From NCBI GenBank assembly GCA_020726505.1, contig JAHLEZ010000014.1:1922001-1986000 (forward strand): a DNA stretch of 64,000 bases. The letters run 5' to 3'. Positions 26,177-37,100 of this stretch are shown piece after piece (positions within the stretch are counted from its first letter, which is position 1; each line of letters opens with the position of its first letter). Position numbers and translations under genes: made by a program. The notes under the pieces were generated by a model, which saw nothing but the letters and a program-made list of their open reading frames with translations, did not search any database and was not told the origin of the DNA. This DNA is from Leptodontidium sp. MPI-SDFR-AT-0119 (lineage: Eukaryota > Ascomycota > Leotiomycetes > Helotiales > Leptodontidiaceae).

Positions 26177-29100
26177 ATGTCCCGGTACGAGAGGGTCCAG
26201 GACGTGGACTTGCACCACGGCGATCCACAACAAACAAAGCCTGAGCCAGTCCGCGCGAGACCGTTGCCACCGCTTCCATTCCTAAATTTAGACTTGCCCG
26301 ACACGAACTTCAACAACAGCAGGTTTACAGGCGAACTCTATTCTCCCCTCGGAGGCCTCAATTACATGGTCAATTCCATCGCATCACGGAGTTCCAGAAG
26401 CACAAGAAGCACCAGTTATGACATGATTGACAGCGAGGACTTTCCAGACGATGCAGAGGCCGGCAATGGGAATGGCACTGGGTCCCCATCGCCGGTCCTC
26501 AACGGCAGCAAGGGTTCAGGCTCACCAAGCGAAATCTCACGGCCTCAACCACGCCGATGCCACATTCCTCCAGCCACAGCAGCACGATCACCCTCCCACG
26601 ATCCAATTGTACGAACAGCTTCAGGGCGCAGCCTGGCCCTCCGGCATCCCACACCCGATTTGCAGGTTCTGCAAGGCGCATACACGGGCAACATCGAGCA
26701 ACTGGAGAAGACAGCGGAACGCTTGAGCATGACCTCCTCGATTGATGATGCCATAAAGCAACTTCACGACGAGCAGAAGCGCAGCGACAGTCGCAGATCC
26801 TCCTTATTGTCTTCCCAGGGCATGCAAGCCATATCTCGCCAAGTGTCCAACGCCTCGTCCATCGTCGAAGTTAATTCAGCCGCAAGATCAGGAGGCTACT
26901 CACCTGCGGGATTCATGATGTCTCCGAAAGGATCTTTCACTGCTGCCACTCGAGCAAGATCCGCCTCGAAGAGTTCCCGGTTTGGATCTCGACCTGAGCC
27001 AGAAATGGAGGGCAGACCACTCGACTCCTTTGTCAACATGTCGTTCACCAATTTTTCGTTACCGCCCCCTTCCCCTGATCTCAATCGAACCGCCTCCATT
27101 GCCGAGCAAGACGAAAACTCCTCGACTCTTACACGACCAGTGGTAGATAAGCTCGAGAGCCCCAATATGGCAGATGCGTCACCGAAGAAAAGCGATGAGG
27201 CCGATCGGCCAACTACATCTGCGTCGATGAACACTATTGAGCAGGCCAAGATATGGGAGGATTTCGACGGCATACATAGTGCACCAATACCTGAACAGAG
27301 AACTCTCTCAGGACAGTTCGACGATCCAAACACCACACCGATCCCGCGACCAAGAGCACTTTCCGGTGACGTTGATGGCATGGCTCAGACTATTCGGCAG
27401 AGAAGGGCATCGGGAATTGGTTCAGTTCACTCGGACGACAATGCACAGAGAAGGGTTTCGTCAGGCAACAGACTATCCATGGCTTCTCTACCTAGACCAC
27501 AGTCATACGCGGATCCCAACACTGGGCAGCAGATGGTTTATTATCCTGCGCCTGTGCCAATGATGCTCAACCTACCACAAAAACTGTCGAAAGCTCCATC
27601 TTCACTGGCAAGAAATAAAAGAAGATCCCAAGTTCTAAGCAGTATACCTGCAGCGGCTCGGCAATCTGCAATCTGGCTCCCAGATGTGCTTGAGAACGAA
27701 GAAGACAGGGACGTGGCAGTGGACGACGAAAGCCAGCAACAAGAATATATGGCTCAGCACCAGAGGGCAAGTATGGGTGGACGACGGCTTACCCAAGATC
27801 TTTCGCACATGCCTCCACAGTTACGAGCAAGCACCTTCTTCGATCTCCCAGGACCCAACGATGTGGTGGAACTGAAGGACCAATCTGCTGTGGCAACACT
27901 AGACAGTATTCTTGATGCATCTGCTCATGCCCCTGTGAGTGCCTTCACGGATCACGCTTTCGCAGGTCATCTTGGCGCCGAAGTTTATGGCCGAACACAT
28001 TTGCGGAATAGCAAAAGTAGCAGCCAGTTGCTTGAGACACAGAAGAAGCGGACGAGTTCCTTCAATATCTTACGCGGCAAACGGAATAGCAGCCATGACT
28101 TGTTAGCTTCAGAAAAGCGGGCTGCTACAATGTCTGGTGTTGTAGAGAGCGCAGTCAGGATGCCTCTTGACGATGACGAAGATGAGGACAACGCCAAAGA
28201 TACAACGCCTTTGAATCAGTCCGATGTAGGCGATCCTCGTTCACATGGGGCCAGTGGAGATTTTGGTCTTGGAGGGAAGGATGGGGACGACGATGAATCA
28301 GACGATGGACAACGTGACGATGAGATATACTATGGTGCCCCTACAACGCTGCTTGCTGAACTACAGTTACGGAAACAACAGCAGAAACAACGAACTCGAC
28401 CATTGGCCAAGGCATATCCTAACGGTATGCATTCGACTCTACTGGAGATGGATGCTGTTGCACAAGTGGAACAGAAATCCCGGAAGGGGAAGAGAATCAA
28501 CCTCGCTTGGGAAGATCCTGCAGTTCAAGCTCAGGACGATGGTGAAGGTGATGATGAAGATGTTCCCTTGGCTATGCTTTACGCCAAGAAATCTCAAATC
28601 CGAGATATGAGCCGGCCTATGGGCTTGATGGAAAGACGGGATATGGAAGACAACGAGCCACTTAGTCAAAGGCGGAATCGACTGCAAGGCCGCCCGCTGA
28701 ATGGCCGTGCTGCTACAATGATGAATCTGTCTGGACCAACACCACCCGAGGATGAAGAAGAGACTCTCCAAGAAAGGGCACGTCGCCTGAAAGATGCCGG
28801 GAACGAAAACGGGCTTCCAACAGCCCGACCAATTTCCGGTGATTTCGCGTTAGAAATGATGAGTCAATTTGGAGGCGACGCTCTCAATCCCAAGGATAAG
28901 GGCAAAGGCAAGGAGATATCTACTTCTCCACCCCCGGAAGAGGAGGAAACCCTGGGACAGCGGCGCAAACGTCTGCAAGCCGAGCGCGAAGCCCGCACCC
29001 AAGAAGTCGGCGTTCTGGGTGAAACTCAACCACAACGATCCGAACTCAAGACTCGTCGTAGCATGGCCGACATTCTACAAGCTCATCCATCTGCTGGTGC

Positions 29101-29584
29101 TGACCGTGTGGCCAATTACCAGAAGCCTGCAACCGGGCTTCTGGGCATGCACGAAAAGAGTACCGCACGGAGATCAAGCACCATGCTTAACCTCAGCTCC
29201 CCAAATCTCCTAGGAGCCCAGACTCAGGCACAACGGGCTCCTTCTGGTGGATTCAAGAGTGGTCAATTCAATGACGGCCAGGGAGGCATTATCCCACCTC
29301 CTCTCCGGCCTCAGCAACGGGCTCCATACAACATGTACGGTGGTAACGGTCTCTTTCCGCAACCCAGCATTGGCAACTTCAATGGATTCAGCCCCAATGG
29401 TTTCAATAACCAGATGATGATGCCTTTTGCCAATCCATACGCTATGCAAATGGGGATGGGGTACAATCCAAATACAATGCCAATGAACATGGCTATGGGC
29501 ATGCAGATGGGACAGGGGATGGAACCGCTGAACCAAAATCAACTTGACATGGTTGAACGTTGGAGGCAAAGCGTGATGCAGTGA
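26177..29584 (+). CDS. large disordered fungal protein with LxQRxxRL repeats, function unknown
   Basis: Single-exon ORF of 1135 residues from the ATG at 26177 (MSRYERVQDVD); an upstream in-frame ATG-less extension to 26114 is less likely. The protein is Ser/Pro/Arg-rich and almost certainly disordered over its first 500 residues, with many RxxS sites suited to phosphorylation. In the last third three copies of a short motif occur: EPLSQRRNRLQ, ETLQERARRLK and ETLGQRRKRLQ, spaced 60-90 residues apart, each preceded by acidic residues. A related VPLAMLYAKK segment lies just upstream. The C-terminus has a Met/Asn/Gly-rich tract (FNNQMMMPFANPYAMQMG and onward) and ends LDMVERWRQSVMQ. No enzyme domain, signal peptide or membrane helix is visible. 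A scaffold or signalling role would be a guess; I do not recognise a named family. Confidence 0.85.
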   Translation: MSRYERVQDVDLHHGDPQQTKPEPVRARPLPPLPFLNLDLPDTNFNNSRFTGELYSPLGGLNYMVNSIASRSSRSTRSTSYDMIDSEDFPDDAEAGNGNGTGSPSPVLNGSKGSGSPSEISRPQPRRCHIPPATAARSPSHDPIVRTASGRSLALRHPTPDLQVLQGAYTGNIEQLEKTAERLSMTSSIDDAIKQLHDEQKRSDSRRSSLLSSQGMQAISRQVSNASSIVEVNSAARSGGYSPAGFMMSPKGSFTAATRARSASKSSRFGSRPEPEMEGRPLDSFVNMSFTNFSLPPPSPDLNRTASIAEQDENSSTLTRPVVDKLESPNMADASPKKSDEADRPTTSASMNTIEQAKIWEDFDGIHSAPIPEQRTLSGQFDDPNTTPIPRPRALSGDVDGMAQTIRQRRASGIGSVHSDDNAQRRVSSGNRLSMASLPRPQSYADPNTGQQMVYYPAPVPMMLNLPQKLSKAPSSLARNKRRSQVLSSIPAAARQSAIWLPDVLENEEDRDVAVDDESQQQEYMAQHQRASMGGRRLTQDLSHMPPQLRASTFFDLPGPNDVVELKDQSAVATLDSILDASAHAPVSAFTDHAFAGHLGAEVYGRTHLRNSKSSSQLLETQKKRTSSFNILRGKRNSSHDLLASEKRAATMSGVVESAVRMPLDDDEDEDNAKDTTPLNQSDVGDPRSHGASGDFGLGGKDGDDDESDDGQRDDEIYYGAPTTLLAELQLRKQQQKQRTRPLAKAYPNGMHSTLLEMDAVAQVEQKSRKGKRINLAWEDPAVQAQDDGEGDDEDVPLAMLYAKKSQIRDMSRPMGLMERRDMEDNEPLSQRRNRLQGRPLNGRAATMMNLSGPTPPEDEEETLQERARRLKDAGNENGLPTARPISGDFALEMMSQFGGDALNPKDKGKGKEISTSPPPEEEETLGQRRKRLQAEREARTQEVGVLGETQPQRSELKTRRSMADILQAHPSAGADRVANYQKPATGLLGMHEKSTARRSSTMLNLSSPNLLGAQTQAQRAPSGGFKSGQFNDGQGGIIPPPLRPQQRAPYNMYGGNGLFPQPSIGNFNGFSPNGFNNQMMMPFANPYAMQMGMGYNPNTMPMNMAMGMQMGQGMEPLNQNQLDMVERWRQSVMQ

Positions 29585-30146
29585 TCTCCAGACTGTAACA
29601 AGATTGTGTATTTTCCTGACTCGAGGGGTGTTGGCACTGGCGGAAATATATATAGAGTTGTTGGGGGTTAAAGGGGCTTCGGAATGTGTATAAGACAAGG
29701 AAGTCATTCGCGGTGTTACGCATGGACTGTTCGAATATTCCAGGTTTATCATGAGCATTTGAGCGAACCATGTCATATTTTTTGTACATTATATTACAGC
29801 ATGGACATGGCTTGCTTTCTTGCTCCTGCTTGTTTGCTTACACAGCGAAGCGACGAATCTGTATCTATCTATCTCACCCGACATCTTGCCTCGAAGCAAA
29901 CACAGCTAATAAGTTAGACGAACGATCAAATGAATAATGACGAATTCCAGTACGAATCCACCCCCCACCCCTGGCGCCTCTCTCCTTCCTTTCTGGACCT
30001 TGGTAACGGAGTTCGAACTCTAATTTCAAACCTTCGCCCCCACGCCTGGTTATATGGGGAAATCGAATCCGGTGGTGGGAATAATACAGTGGAGTTCGTG
30101 ACGAGGATACGCTCTCTGAGACATTTAGGGTTCAACACACGAGTTA

Positions 30147-30169
30147 GGGGGGGGGGGGGGGGGGGGGGG
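30147..30169. repeat. poly-G run of 23 nt
   Basis: Uninterrupted G homopolymer flanked by TTA on the left and T on the right, followed by a further G5. It could form a G-quadruplex, and its exact length is likely to vary between isolates or assemblies. Confidence 0.9.
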
Positions 30170-30297
30170 TAGAGAGGGGGCAAGCAACTTCCTTGTCACT
30201 CATAAGACTGTATTCGGACAGTATGTAGGATATCACAGTGTAGGTTTAAGCGCTGGGGCATGAGGTGGTACTGACTGTCACGCTGACCTGGCGGTAT

Positions 30298-30309
30298 GTA
30301 CCTAGGTAC
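30298..30309. repeat. perfect 12-nt palindrome GTACCTAGGTAC
   Basis: Self-complementary 12-mer in the promoter-proximal intergenic region. Related TACCTAG half-sites occur elsewhere in the window's non-coding DNA (11809-11828, about 60126, about 61699), so it may be a dispersed intergenic motif rather than a specific binding site. Confidence 0.7.
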
Positions 30310-31106
30310 CTTCTCGCTTCATTCCTGTTAAGATGACGACTCCGGATACGAATTCAACGTCTGTCAGACACATTATACTGGGATTTTCGCTGGAGATATG
30401 GAGATTTCCCACCCACTCCCAGCTGTCACGAACCTTACTTCGAGAACGCCATGACTCGACTCCGTACACGTGGGCTCATCTCGAATGAGACGAAACCAGG
30501 AGACGTACGGAGGGGACCTGTCCGCGCCAGATCTCCATAGGTTTTCTTCCTCCCCGACCAGATCGGATACCGCCCCAACCTAATTAATGAAGCTTTCCAG
30601 CATCTTGGTCCAATGTCGTCAAGTCCCCTGACTCAATCCTCTCCAATTCAGAAAGTGTGATTGGAGCACAGTTCACAGAAAGGCAAAATCCCCTGTATGC
30701 TCCGCAGAAAGACGAACCGATCCGAACAAGGGGACCCCAAACAGACATGAGAAATGGCAGGTTGCATGGCAGATATGTCTCCACTCGATCCGTCTGGGTG
30801 CACTCCGCCAGTACTCCGAATCGGGTCCGACACGGATAACCCGAACTCTGTCTCTCCTTCACCGTCTGTTGTCTGTCTGCCTGTGCTGCTTTCTCGTTTT
30901 TCCACCTCGAGAGCTGGGGAAGTCCGTCTTGTCTTTCTCTTGTTGTTATACGAACTGGCGAACGCCACGGCAAGTGTCTTACTGGCTGTCCACAACTTTT
31001 GCAACTTAACAGCTGAGCTTCTTTCTCGTAACACGAACAACAAGTCGACAGACAAGAAGTCACGTACCCCACCTCCAAGCTGCACCTTACCTGCTACCGG
31101 CTCCCT

Positions 31107-33273
31107 ATGACAAACCCAATAGGAATGAGACATCCGGAGGCGCAGGTCAGCCTTGGCCGGAAGTACAAGTCTAGGAAGGAACGCCCGTAAGCTTCCCCAG
31201 GCCTATATACTAAAGTATTTAATGGTCTCTCATGGATAGTACTGATTTATGTTAGATGTGATGCATGTCGGAAGCGCAAGATATGCTGCACGAGAGACGC
31301 CTACGAAAAAGACTGCTCACTATGTCGAACCCGTGGGGAGAGCTGCCAATATGTGCTCCCTCCTAATGTAAGGAGGAATCGCCAACCCAACGCAGCACCC
31401 CAAACTTCGACGAGTAGTCCAAGTTCAACTGGCTCTATCCCTTCGCGTCGTCGAGAAACCAGACCTCGTCCGCTCGGTTCCAATGGGAATAGGGAGTGGA
31501 TCTGTCAGTTTGTAGGATTGAGTGGTGATCAAGACCCTTATGTATTGAGGCATTGCTCGTTCAATCAGCAGAATTGCTATCGAGGTGCAGAATGGGCGGT
31601 TTTGAAGATCAAAGGCGACACTAATGGGGATGTGCCACTCCACTTCACAGTAAGTTCTCGTGCCGGCCTACAAAGTTAGCTACTTAAAGTCAATGCAGGT
31701 CGTTCCAGACACTCAGCTTGATGCTCGTCCGGACCACTATCCTACGACAGACACGGAAGCTGTCGTGGAACCTCATGCCAATGATCTCCTACACACCTAT
31801 TTTGAAGTGGTTCATCCATCATACCCGCTTCTCGACCCGTCACGCTTCAATTCGCCGCCTGTGACAGGTGATCCTCTCCTCGCAGTCATGTACAACCTCG
31901 CAGCTCCATTCTGCTCATCTTCGCCTCTACATTTTCCAGCTCTCTCCTCGTTTGTTCAACAGGCGTATGTCACATGATACCCCTTTCCCTTTCTTTGAGA
32001 GCTGATATCCCTAGCCTTCCTATCGAGCACCAGCATCCTCGTTTAGAGACGCTCGAAGCATCTCTACTCCACCTTCAACGTCACACTCCAACGTCCCCGT
32101 CACCTACTCTTCCAGGCCTTTCATCATCCATCGGCTCTTTAGCCGGTATTGCCCATGACCTAGGATTAAATAATGACCCTTCGAGCTGGTCACTCTCCCC
32201 CACGGACACCAACCGTCGCATTCGAATATGGTGGGCTCTGCACATCCAAGACAAATGGAGCGCCCTGGGGCTCGGTCGGCCATCCTATCTAAACGACGAG
32301 CATAGCAATGTCCCCCTCCCCACAATATCGAACTTCTCACACCTTGGCCTGGCCAATACTCCGTTGACCCTAACACCCGCCCTACAATTCATAGCCATGG
32401 CACATTTATCCTCTATTCTGTCCGATGTTCTCAACACATTCTACACTCTCAAAGCTGTGGAACGCATCAAGCTCCTACCCATAGAAATGCTCTTCTCCAT
32501 CCTCGACGGATTCCAAGAACGGTTGAGAATCTTCAGAGACGACCATCTCTGTCCACTGTGTAGCGGAAGTGGTAATGGTGGGTTGGACAGTACCGGTAGT
32601 GTTGTGTTAGCGTTTTACACCATAGAGATTGTATTACTGAGGGCAGTGCTGAGATGTTTACCCATGAACCATCCCGGGTACGCAGGACTCAGAGGTCAAG
32701 CAAAAACAACACTACTTAACGTGGTTGAATTTTTAGAGAAGATGAGCGTAAGCAGGCTCAAAGCCTTTTGGTGGAGTCGTAAGTCCTCGTCCCTTTTACG
32801 CGACATTGGGGTTATTTTTCTCTCCAGATTGGATTGGAGGGTACAGGCTAACAACCTCTCCAGCAATGACACGCCTTAATTTCTCTCTCGCAGGTTCTTT
32901 CATGTTCTCCCAATTCCTAACCAGCCACACAACTCACGATATCGAACTCTGGTCCACGACCATCGCGCACTACCGATCTCTCCTCCGTCTCCATTCCACA
33001 TCCTTCGAGATGACGAGGTTAGCGAGCATGAGGATGGATTTACTAGCGCAGGGTATGGGGGTCGACTCGCCGCTGCCATTGAACTTAGAGCGGGAGGATA
33101 GCATCCGAGAAAGCGGAGGGATTCTTGGACGTGGGTTTGGCGTTGTGGGGGTTGGATTGGGCATGAGTGACGTTGTGGGCTTTGGCGATGGCTTGAAGAG
33201 GGAGGTCTTGGATCCGAGAAGTGCGGAGGAGTGGATTATGAGGCAGGGTGATGGAGGATTATTGCTTTGCTAG
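31107..33273 (+). CDS. Zn2Cys6 transcription factor with fungal-specific middle domain
   Basis: Five exons (31107-31186, 31256-31649, 31699-31964, 32015-32778, 32828-33273) sum to 1950 nt for 649 residues. An ATG six codons downstream (31125) is an alternative start. Exon 2 opens with the zinc cluster CDACRKRKICC...CSLCRTRGESC, a perfect CX2CX6CX8CX2CX6C spacing, split from its basic leader by intron 1. The middle contains the fungal_trans signature: YFEVVHPSYPLLDPSRF, IGSLAGIAHDLGLNNDPSSW and RIRIWWALHIQDKWSALGLGRPSYL. The layout is that of nutrient-utilisation regulators such as Cha4 or xylanase/quinate activators; the target genes cannot be read from here. The last 60 residues are Gly-rich and encoded by a G-rich strand. 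The exon 4-5 junction (32778/32828) is the least certain. Confidence 0.88.
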
Positions 33274-34969
33274 AAAGTTGATTTTGGTTTGGTTTGGGTT
33301 GGGTTGGGTTGGATAATCATGGGGTTTCTTCGGGTTATGCTTGGGAATTTAATGGTCGGGTTATTGTTTGGTTGTCATGAACCAATTTTGGCACTTGGGA
33401 AACGGGGGGGCGGGTAATGAAGTGATGCTTAATGGTATTGGACCACTCACTTGCATCAAGGCAATTAAACTGTTTGGATTGGCAATAGGATGGGATGGGA
33501 TGCATCAAGAGTAGATATTCTCTGGACTTAATATCGTCACGAATAAGACTGAACAAGGAGATTTCAAGGAATACTTGTTGGTCAAGGCTATGAATGCGAA
33601 TTCCAGTAATTACCTCTCAAATCAACGTTGGATTGCATTGAATTCGCCGAGACAAAGTATAAGTACTTCAACATTACCTCAACTGATCTAGAAGATATTC
33701 CCAAAACCCAGCCACACTCGCGAAGTGACCACACATCATTCTAAACCTCGAGATGATAAACCTCCAGAATAAAACTCGCGCGAGATCCGAAGTATATTTC
33801 TGCAAGGGTCTCCAAGCTGTCCCCGCTGTCCAAACTTTCCATCCATCCACCCGTTGAGACATGCATGGCATGGATAGAGACGAGAGTTTTTTCCCTCTTG
33901 GGCGGAATGAGTCTGGCTGCCTGCCCCACACACACATCCCGCAATTTTGAGTTTGCTGAAATTCTGTCGTCCCATGTATGATGTCTGCCTGCCGTTTGGA
34001 TGGCACCTTTCAAACTTTCAGGGCGGATGCTGGTTCGTCGTTTTCGTACCGTGGCGACCCACATACAGGACCGCCCCCCATTTTCGGTACTCGGGCATGA
34101 GAGTTCTCACTTTATGTTTTTGCAATTTCTCTTGGGTAAGTTTGTATGAGACTCAAATCTTCACAAAGTCGGGAGTTGGAAGTTGGTATTGAAGTCTTTA
34201 AGGGAGGGCAATAAGGAAATAGATGTGTGTATGGTTGTTCCACCAGGTCCGGTAACCCGAATGACGAATTCCCCTTAAAATCAAGTGAGTGGTAACTTAG
34301 TAAGAGCCGAAGGTAATTCTACCGTAAACCTTATAAGATGAGCCGGTACACTTGCCTCCTTGCACAAACAACACCGCGCAGACTTTAACGACCCGGAGTC
34401 CATTTTGCTGCTGAATGGCTTGAGCGTTTGAGGATTTGTAGATTCACTTCCGCGTGTTGTAGACTTTTCCAGATATCACTTGACGTCTTCGAACCCCTAT
34501 CGTAAACCGTTTGCTAAAGCCTGTAGTTTAAGCACTCTCTAATGCTACGCGATAGAGATCTTCTGCCCATCTGGTGGGTGGTATCTTTCCCTTTCATCTT
34601 TGTCCTTCTGGTGTGGGTGCGTTTTCGTACTCAAAGCACTCGCCGATTTTGGACATCTGAGAATGGAGACCTCAACTTACAGGGCTTGCAGAGTATGGCC
34701 TAACTAATAATGTTTCTTTCCCTAACTGTAGACATGGGCCATCTATGATATTTCTGAGTCAAGTAAGTGAGGATATCTGACTCTATGCCAGAAATTGCGC
34801 GCCTGATACGATACAGGAAAGCCATGGGCGTTATAATAGTTTGCCACTGGTACAGGTATATATAATCTGGAGCTATTCCACTAGGTTTGTTCCATTAAGA
34901 GAGTTCCCTTTCTCTCATTCTCTCTCCTAAGTTTTAAGTATACGCTGTCGGCAACTTAATCAATCTCAC
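33274..34969. other. 1.7-kb region without a gene
   Basis: Begins with a TTTGG/GGGTT simple repeat (33283-33312) in the 3' UTR of the regulator gene. The rest is moderately AT-rich with no recognised ORF. The part next to 34970 was searched for the missing N-terminal half (nucleophile-elbow GHSxGG) of the hydrolase relic and none was found. Confidence 0.4.
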
Positions 34970-35278
34970 TTGTCTTCTACTGTGGTGTTAACTACGGCAC
35001 ACTCGCAGCCGAAGCCGTCGTTAGTCTTATACATGAGCCAGCCAGGATTTTCGAAGACGACACAGCTTAGGCCCAGGCTGTCAATTGTGGGGTTTCTTCA
35101 CGAGTTGGACGAGGCTATTCCCATCGCAATTCAGCAGGCTATGGCATCCCAGTTTCAGGATGGATATTTTAGCTACGCTATGAACAGCTCGCACTCGCCT
35201 TTCTTGAGTATGTCTGAGAATGTTGTTGCCGGTGTGGTCGCAGCTTGTGCCGATTTTCCTCTCAAGAAGACTTTGTAG
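34970..35278 (+). pseudogene. alpha/beta-hydrolase C-terminal fragment (relic)
   Basis: An open stretch of about 100 codons whose second half reads GFLHELDEAIPIAIQQAMA...NSSHSPFLSMSENVVAGV. This is the pattern of the C-terminus of small fungal alpha/beta-hydrolases (salicylate-esterase/methylketone-synthase-like): a catalytic-acid region ExDxAIP and the catalytic His in HSPFLS. The first codon is not ATG, and no nucleophile-serine segment is found in the 400 bp upstream. It may be the last exon of a gene whose upstream exons have decayed, or a truncated duplicate. A living gene with unrecognised upstream exons is possible but less likely. Confidence 0.5.
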
Positions 35279-35894
35279 AGGAACGCGGTTACTTCCCGAA
35301 AGGTCTAGTCAATGTTTAGAAGGCAAAGAGGTTATGGTGATGAAAGTATGATATCATTCCTTGATAGAGCCTGAGGTAATGGAGTATCCGCGGGGGGGAA
35401 ACCTGCGACTGAAGATCATCAAGTCAGATTTTTGAGAATACGACAACTTCTTCAGCTAAGCGAGGCTCAATCTTATTTGATTGGTTGCAGAACCAACATT
35501 CCTGTAAACAAAAGGCGGTTGAAGCATGCTGGCTTTGCCGAACTTTGCAGTAGTCGCACTATGAGCTAGCTGTCCACGCCTTCCGGTCCATACCTGTGGC
35601 TTTAATGCCTATCGCTTTATGTCTATTCCACTCTCAGACCTTTCCAATCACAGCGTGGGGGACTAAAGTTTGGCCCCCACGTTTGACAAGTAATTGTACT
35701 ACATTTAGGTAGCGGCGGCATTTGGAGACCCACCGAGACGCTCTTGTCAGCACCCTCACCGAGACTCGCTTAACGGTCACAACCTCCTTCCACTCTTGAA
35801 CATCATCTACGTCGGTTTAAAATCAAATCAAGACATCGAGAACCAACCAAACGAGAGTATTGAGCCTGGCTTGTGACATCCATAATTGCTCACC
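35279..35894. other. intergenic region upstream of APRT
   Basis: About 600 bp with no recognised gene. The right end is the promoter and 5' UTR of the adenine phosphoribosyltransferase gene. Confidence 0.4.
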
Positions 35895-36638
35895 ATGGCA
35901 GACGTTGCACTTGTGCTCTCAAAGATCAAGATCTACAACGATCACCCGGTGCCTGTAAGTCGTCGTCAGGATTGGTCCGTATCATGTGAGGGCCGATTCC
36001 TAACAATACAGTAGGGACAGCCATTTGCTGATATTTTTCGTACGTCGTATTCGCCTTTGAGTTTCTTTAATATATCACTAGCATGCAGTCCCAAGTCTTC
36101 ATTCCAGATATCAAGAATTGATAGCAAAAGGTCTCGAGTTGAGATTACAGTATGCTGACATGATTTCATAGCTATATTCCGCGACCCAGCCGCAACAGAG
36201 GCAGTTATTTCCCACCTCGTATCCCACATAAAAGCAACACATGACCTATCCACCATCTCCAGCATAGTCTGCATCGAGTCTCGCGGCTTCTTCTTCGCGC
36301 CAATCCTAGCCTCCCGTCTCAACGTCCCTTGCGTACCCGTTCGGAAGAAAGGGAAACTGCCCGGCGATGTCCTTTCTGTGTCCTACGACAAAGAGTACGG
36401 ACCTGATGTTTTGGAGATCAAGAAAGATGCTTTTGACGGCGTCGATGGGAAGAAAGTGCTCTTGGTGGATGATTTGCTAGGGAAAGGGGGAACGGTCTTG
36501 GCGGCTAAGGAGTTGGTGGAGAGGTCGGGGAAGGAGGTTGAAGAGGCGTTGTTCATCTTTGATATTCCGGCTTATTATGAGGTTTTGAAGGAGAAGCTGG
36601 GGGGCTTGAAATGGTATGCGATGGCGCAGCTTGAGTAG
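35895..36638 (+). CDS. adenine phosphoribosyltransferase
   Basis: Three exons (35895-35954, 36015-36039, 36172-36638) total 552 nt for 183 residues, normal for APRT. Exon 2 is only 25 nt and encodes GQPFADIF. The protein has the APRT-specific signature IESRGFFFAPILA, the flexible-loop segment VRKKGKLPGDVLSVSYDKEYGPDVLEI, and the PRPP-binding loop VLLVDDLLGKGGTVLAA. The enzyme makes AMP from adenine and PRPP in cytosolic purine salvage. Reading phase is exact with the tiny exon and fails without it, which supports it. The coding strand changes from C-rich to G-rich near 36370. Confidence 0.92.
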
Positions 36639-37100
36639 AATGGAATAGTGTAGCGTAGATATGTGAGGGATTTTGTGGATATGATCGTTCATTGTTGAAA
36701 TTGAAGCCCTTGAATGTATGATCTTAAAATTCCAAGGCGAAGGTATTCCAGATGAAGAAGGAATAAGACGGGTTATAAATTTAATGAATATATATGTAGG
36801 TATCTGGAACTTACAGTGAGGTAACAATATCACAATATTCAAGTAGCTTGATGTGTACAAAATCAACGTTTCTTAAATTAAAGTAGCGCAGTAAAGGTTC
36901 TAAAATCTAGCTAAAACGCTCAGTACTAGCCTGTCTTAAAGAAAAGCAACGCAGTAGAGGTGTATAATTGCCAACGCAAACATCCAGGACCAGCCTGTCG
37001 TCAAATGCAACTCTCGATGGTTCTACACTACAACCAAAAAGTCATACATAAGCTCGACCTTCACAAGGCCCTATCGCTCGCCCATCATCCCCTAAGCCGT
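36639..37100. other. intergenic AT-rich region
   Basis: About 460 bp, AT-rich, holding the 3' UTRs of APRT and probably of the small minus-strand ORF. Two similar GCGCAGTAAAGG/ACGCAGTAGAGG segments (about 36886 and 36948) hint at a short degenerate direct repeat. Confidence 0.35.

Larger units (their letters stand above)
29585..31106. other. 1.5-kb intergenic region with G23 run and CCTAGG palindrome
   Basis: No gene is supported here. It includes a run of 23 G residues (30147-30169), a 12-nt perfect palindrome GTACCTAGGTAC at 30298-30309, and the promoter of the zinc-cluster regulator that starts at 31107. Overlapping open frames at 30584-31133 on both strands have no recognisable product. 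Confidence 0.45.

Noticed and set aside
29926..30183. ORFs encoding polyglycine/polyproline over the G23 run
   Set aside because: Products of the homopolymer itself, with no start context or homology.
33283..33312. TTTGGGTTGGG repeat as a telomere-like tract
   Set aside because: Not TTAGGG and only a few degenerate units; a simple sequence repeat in a 3' UTR.
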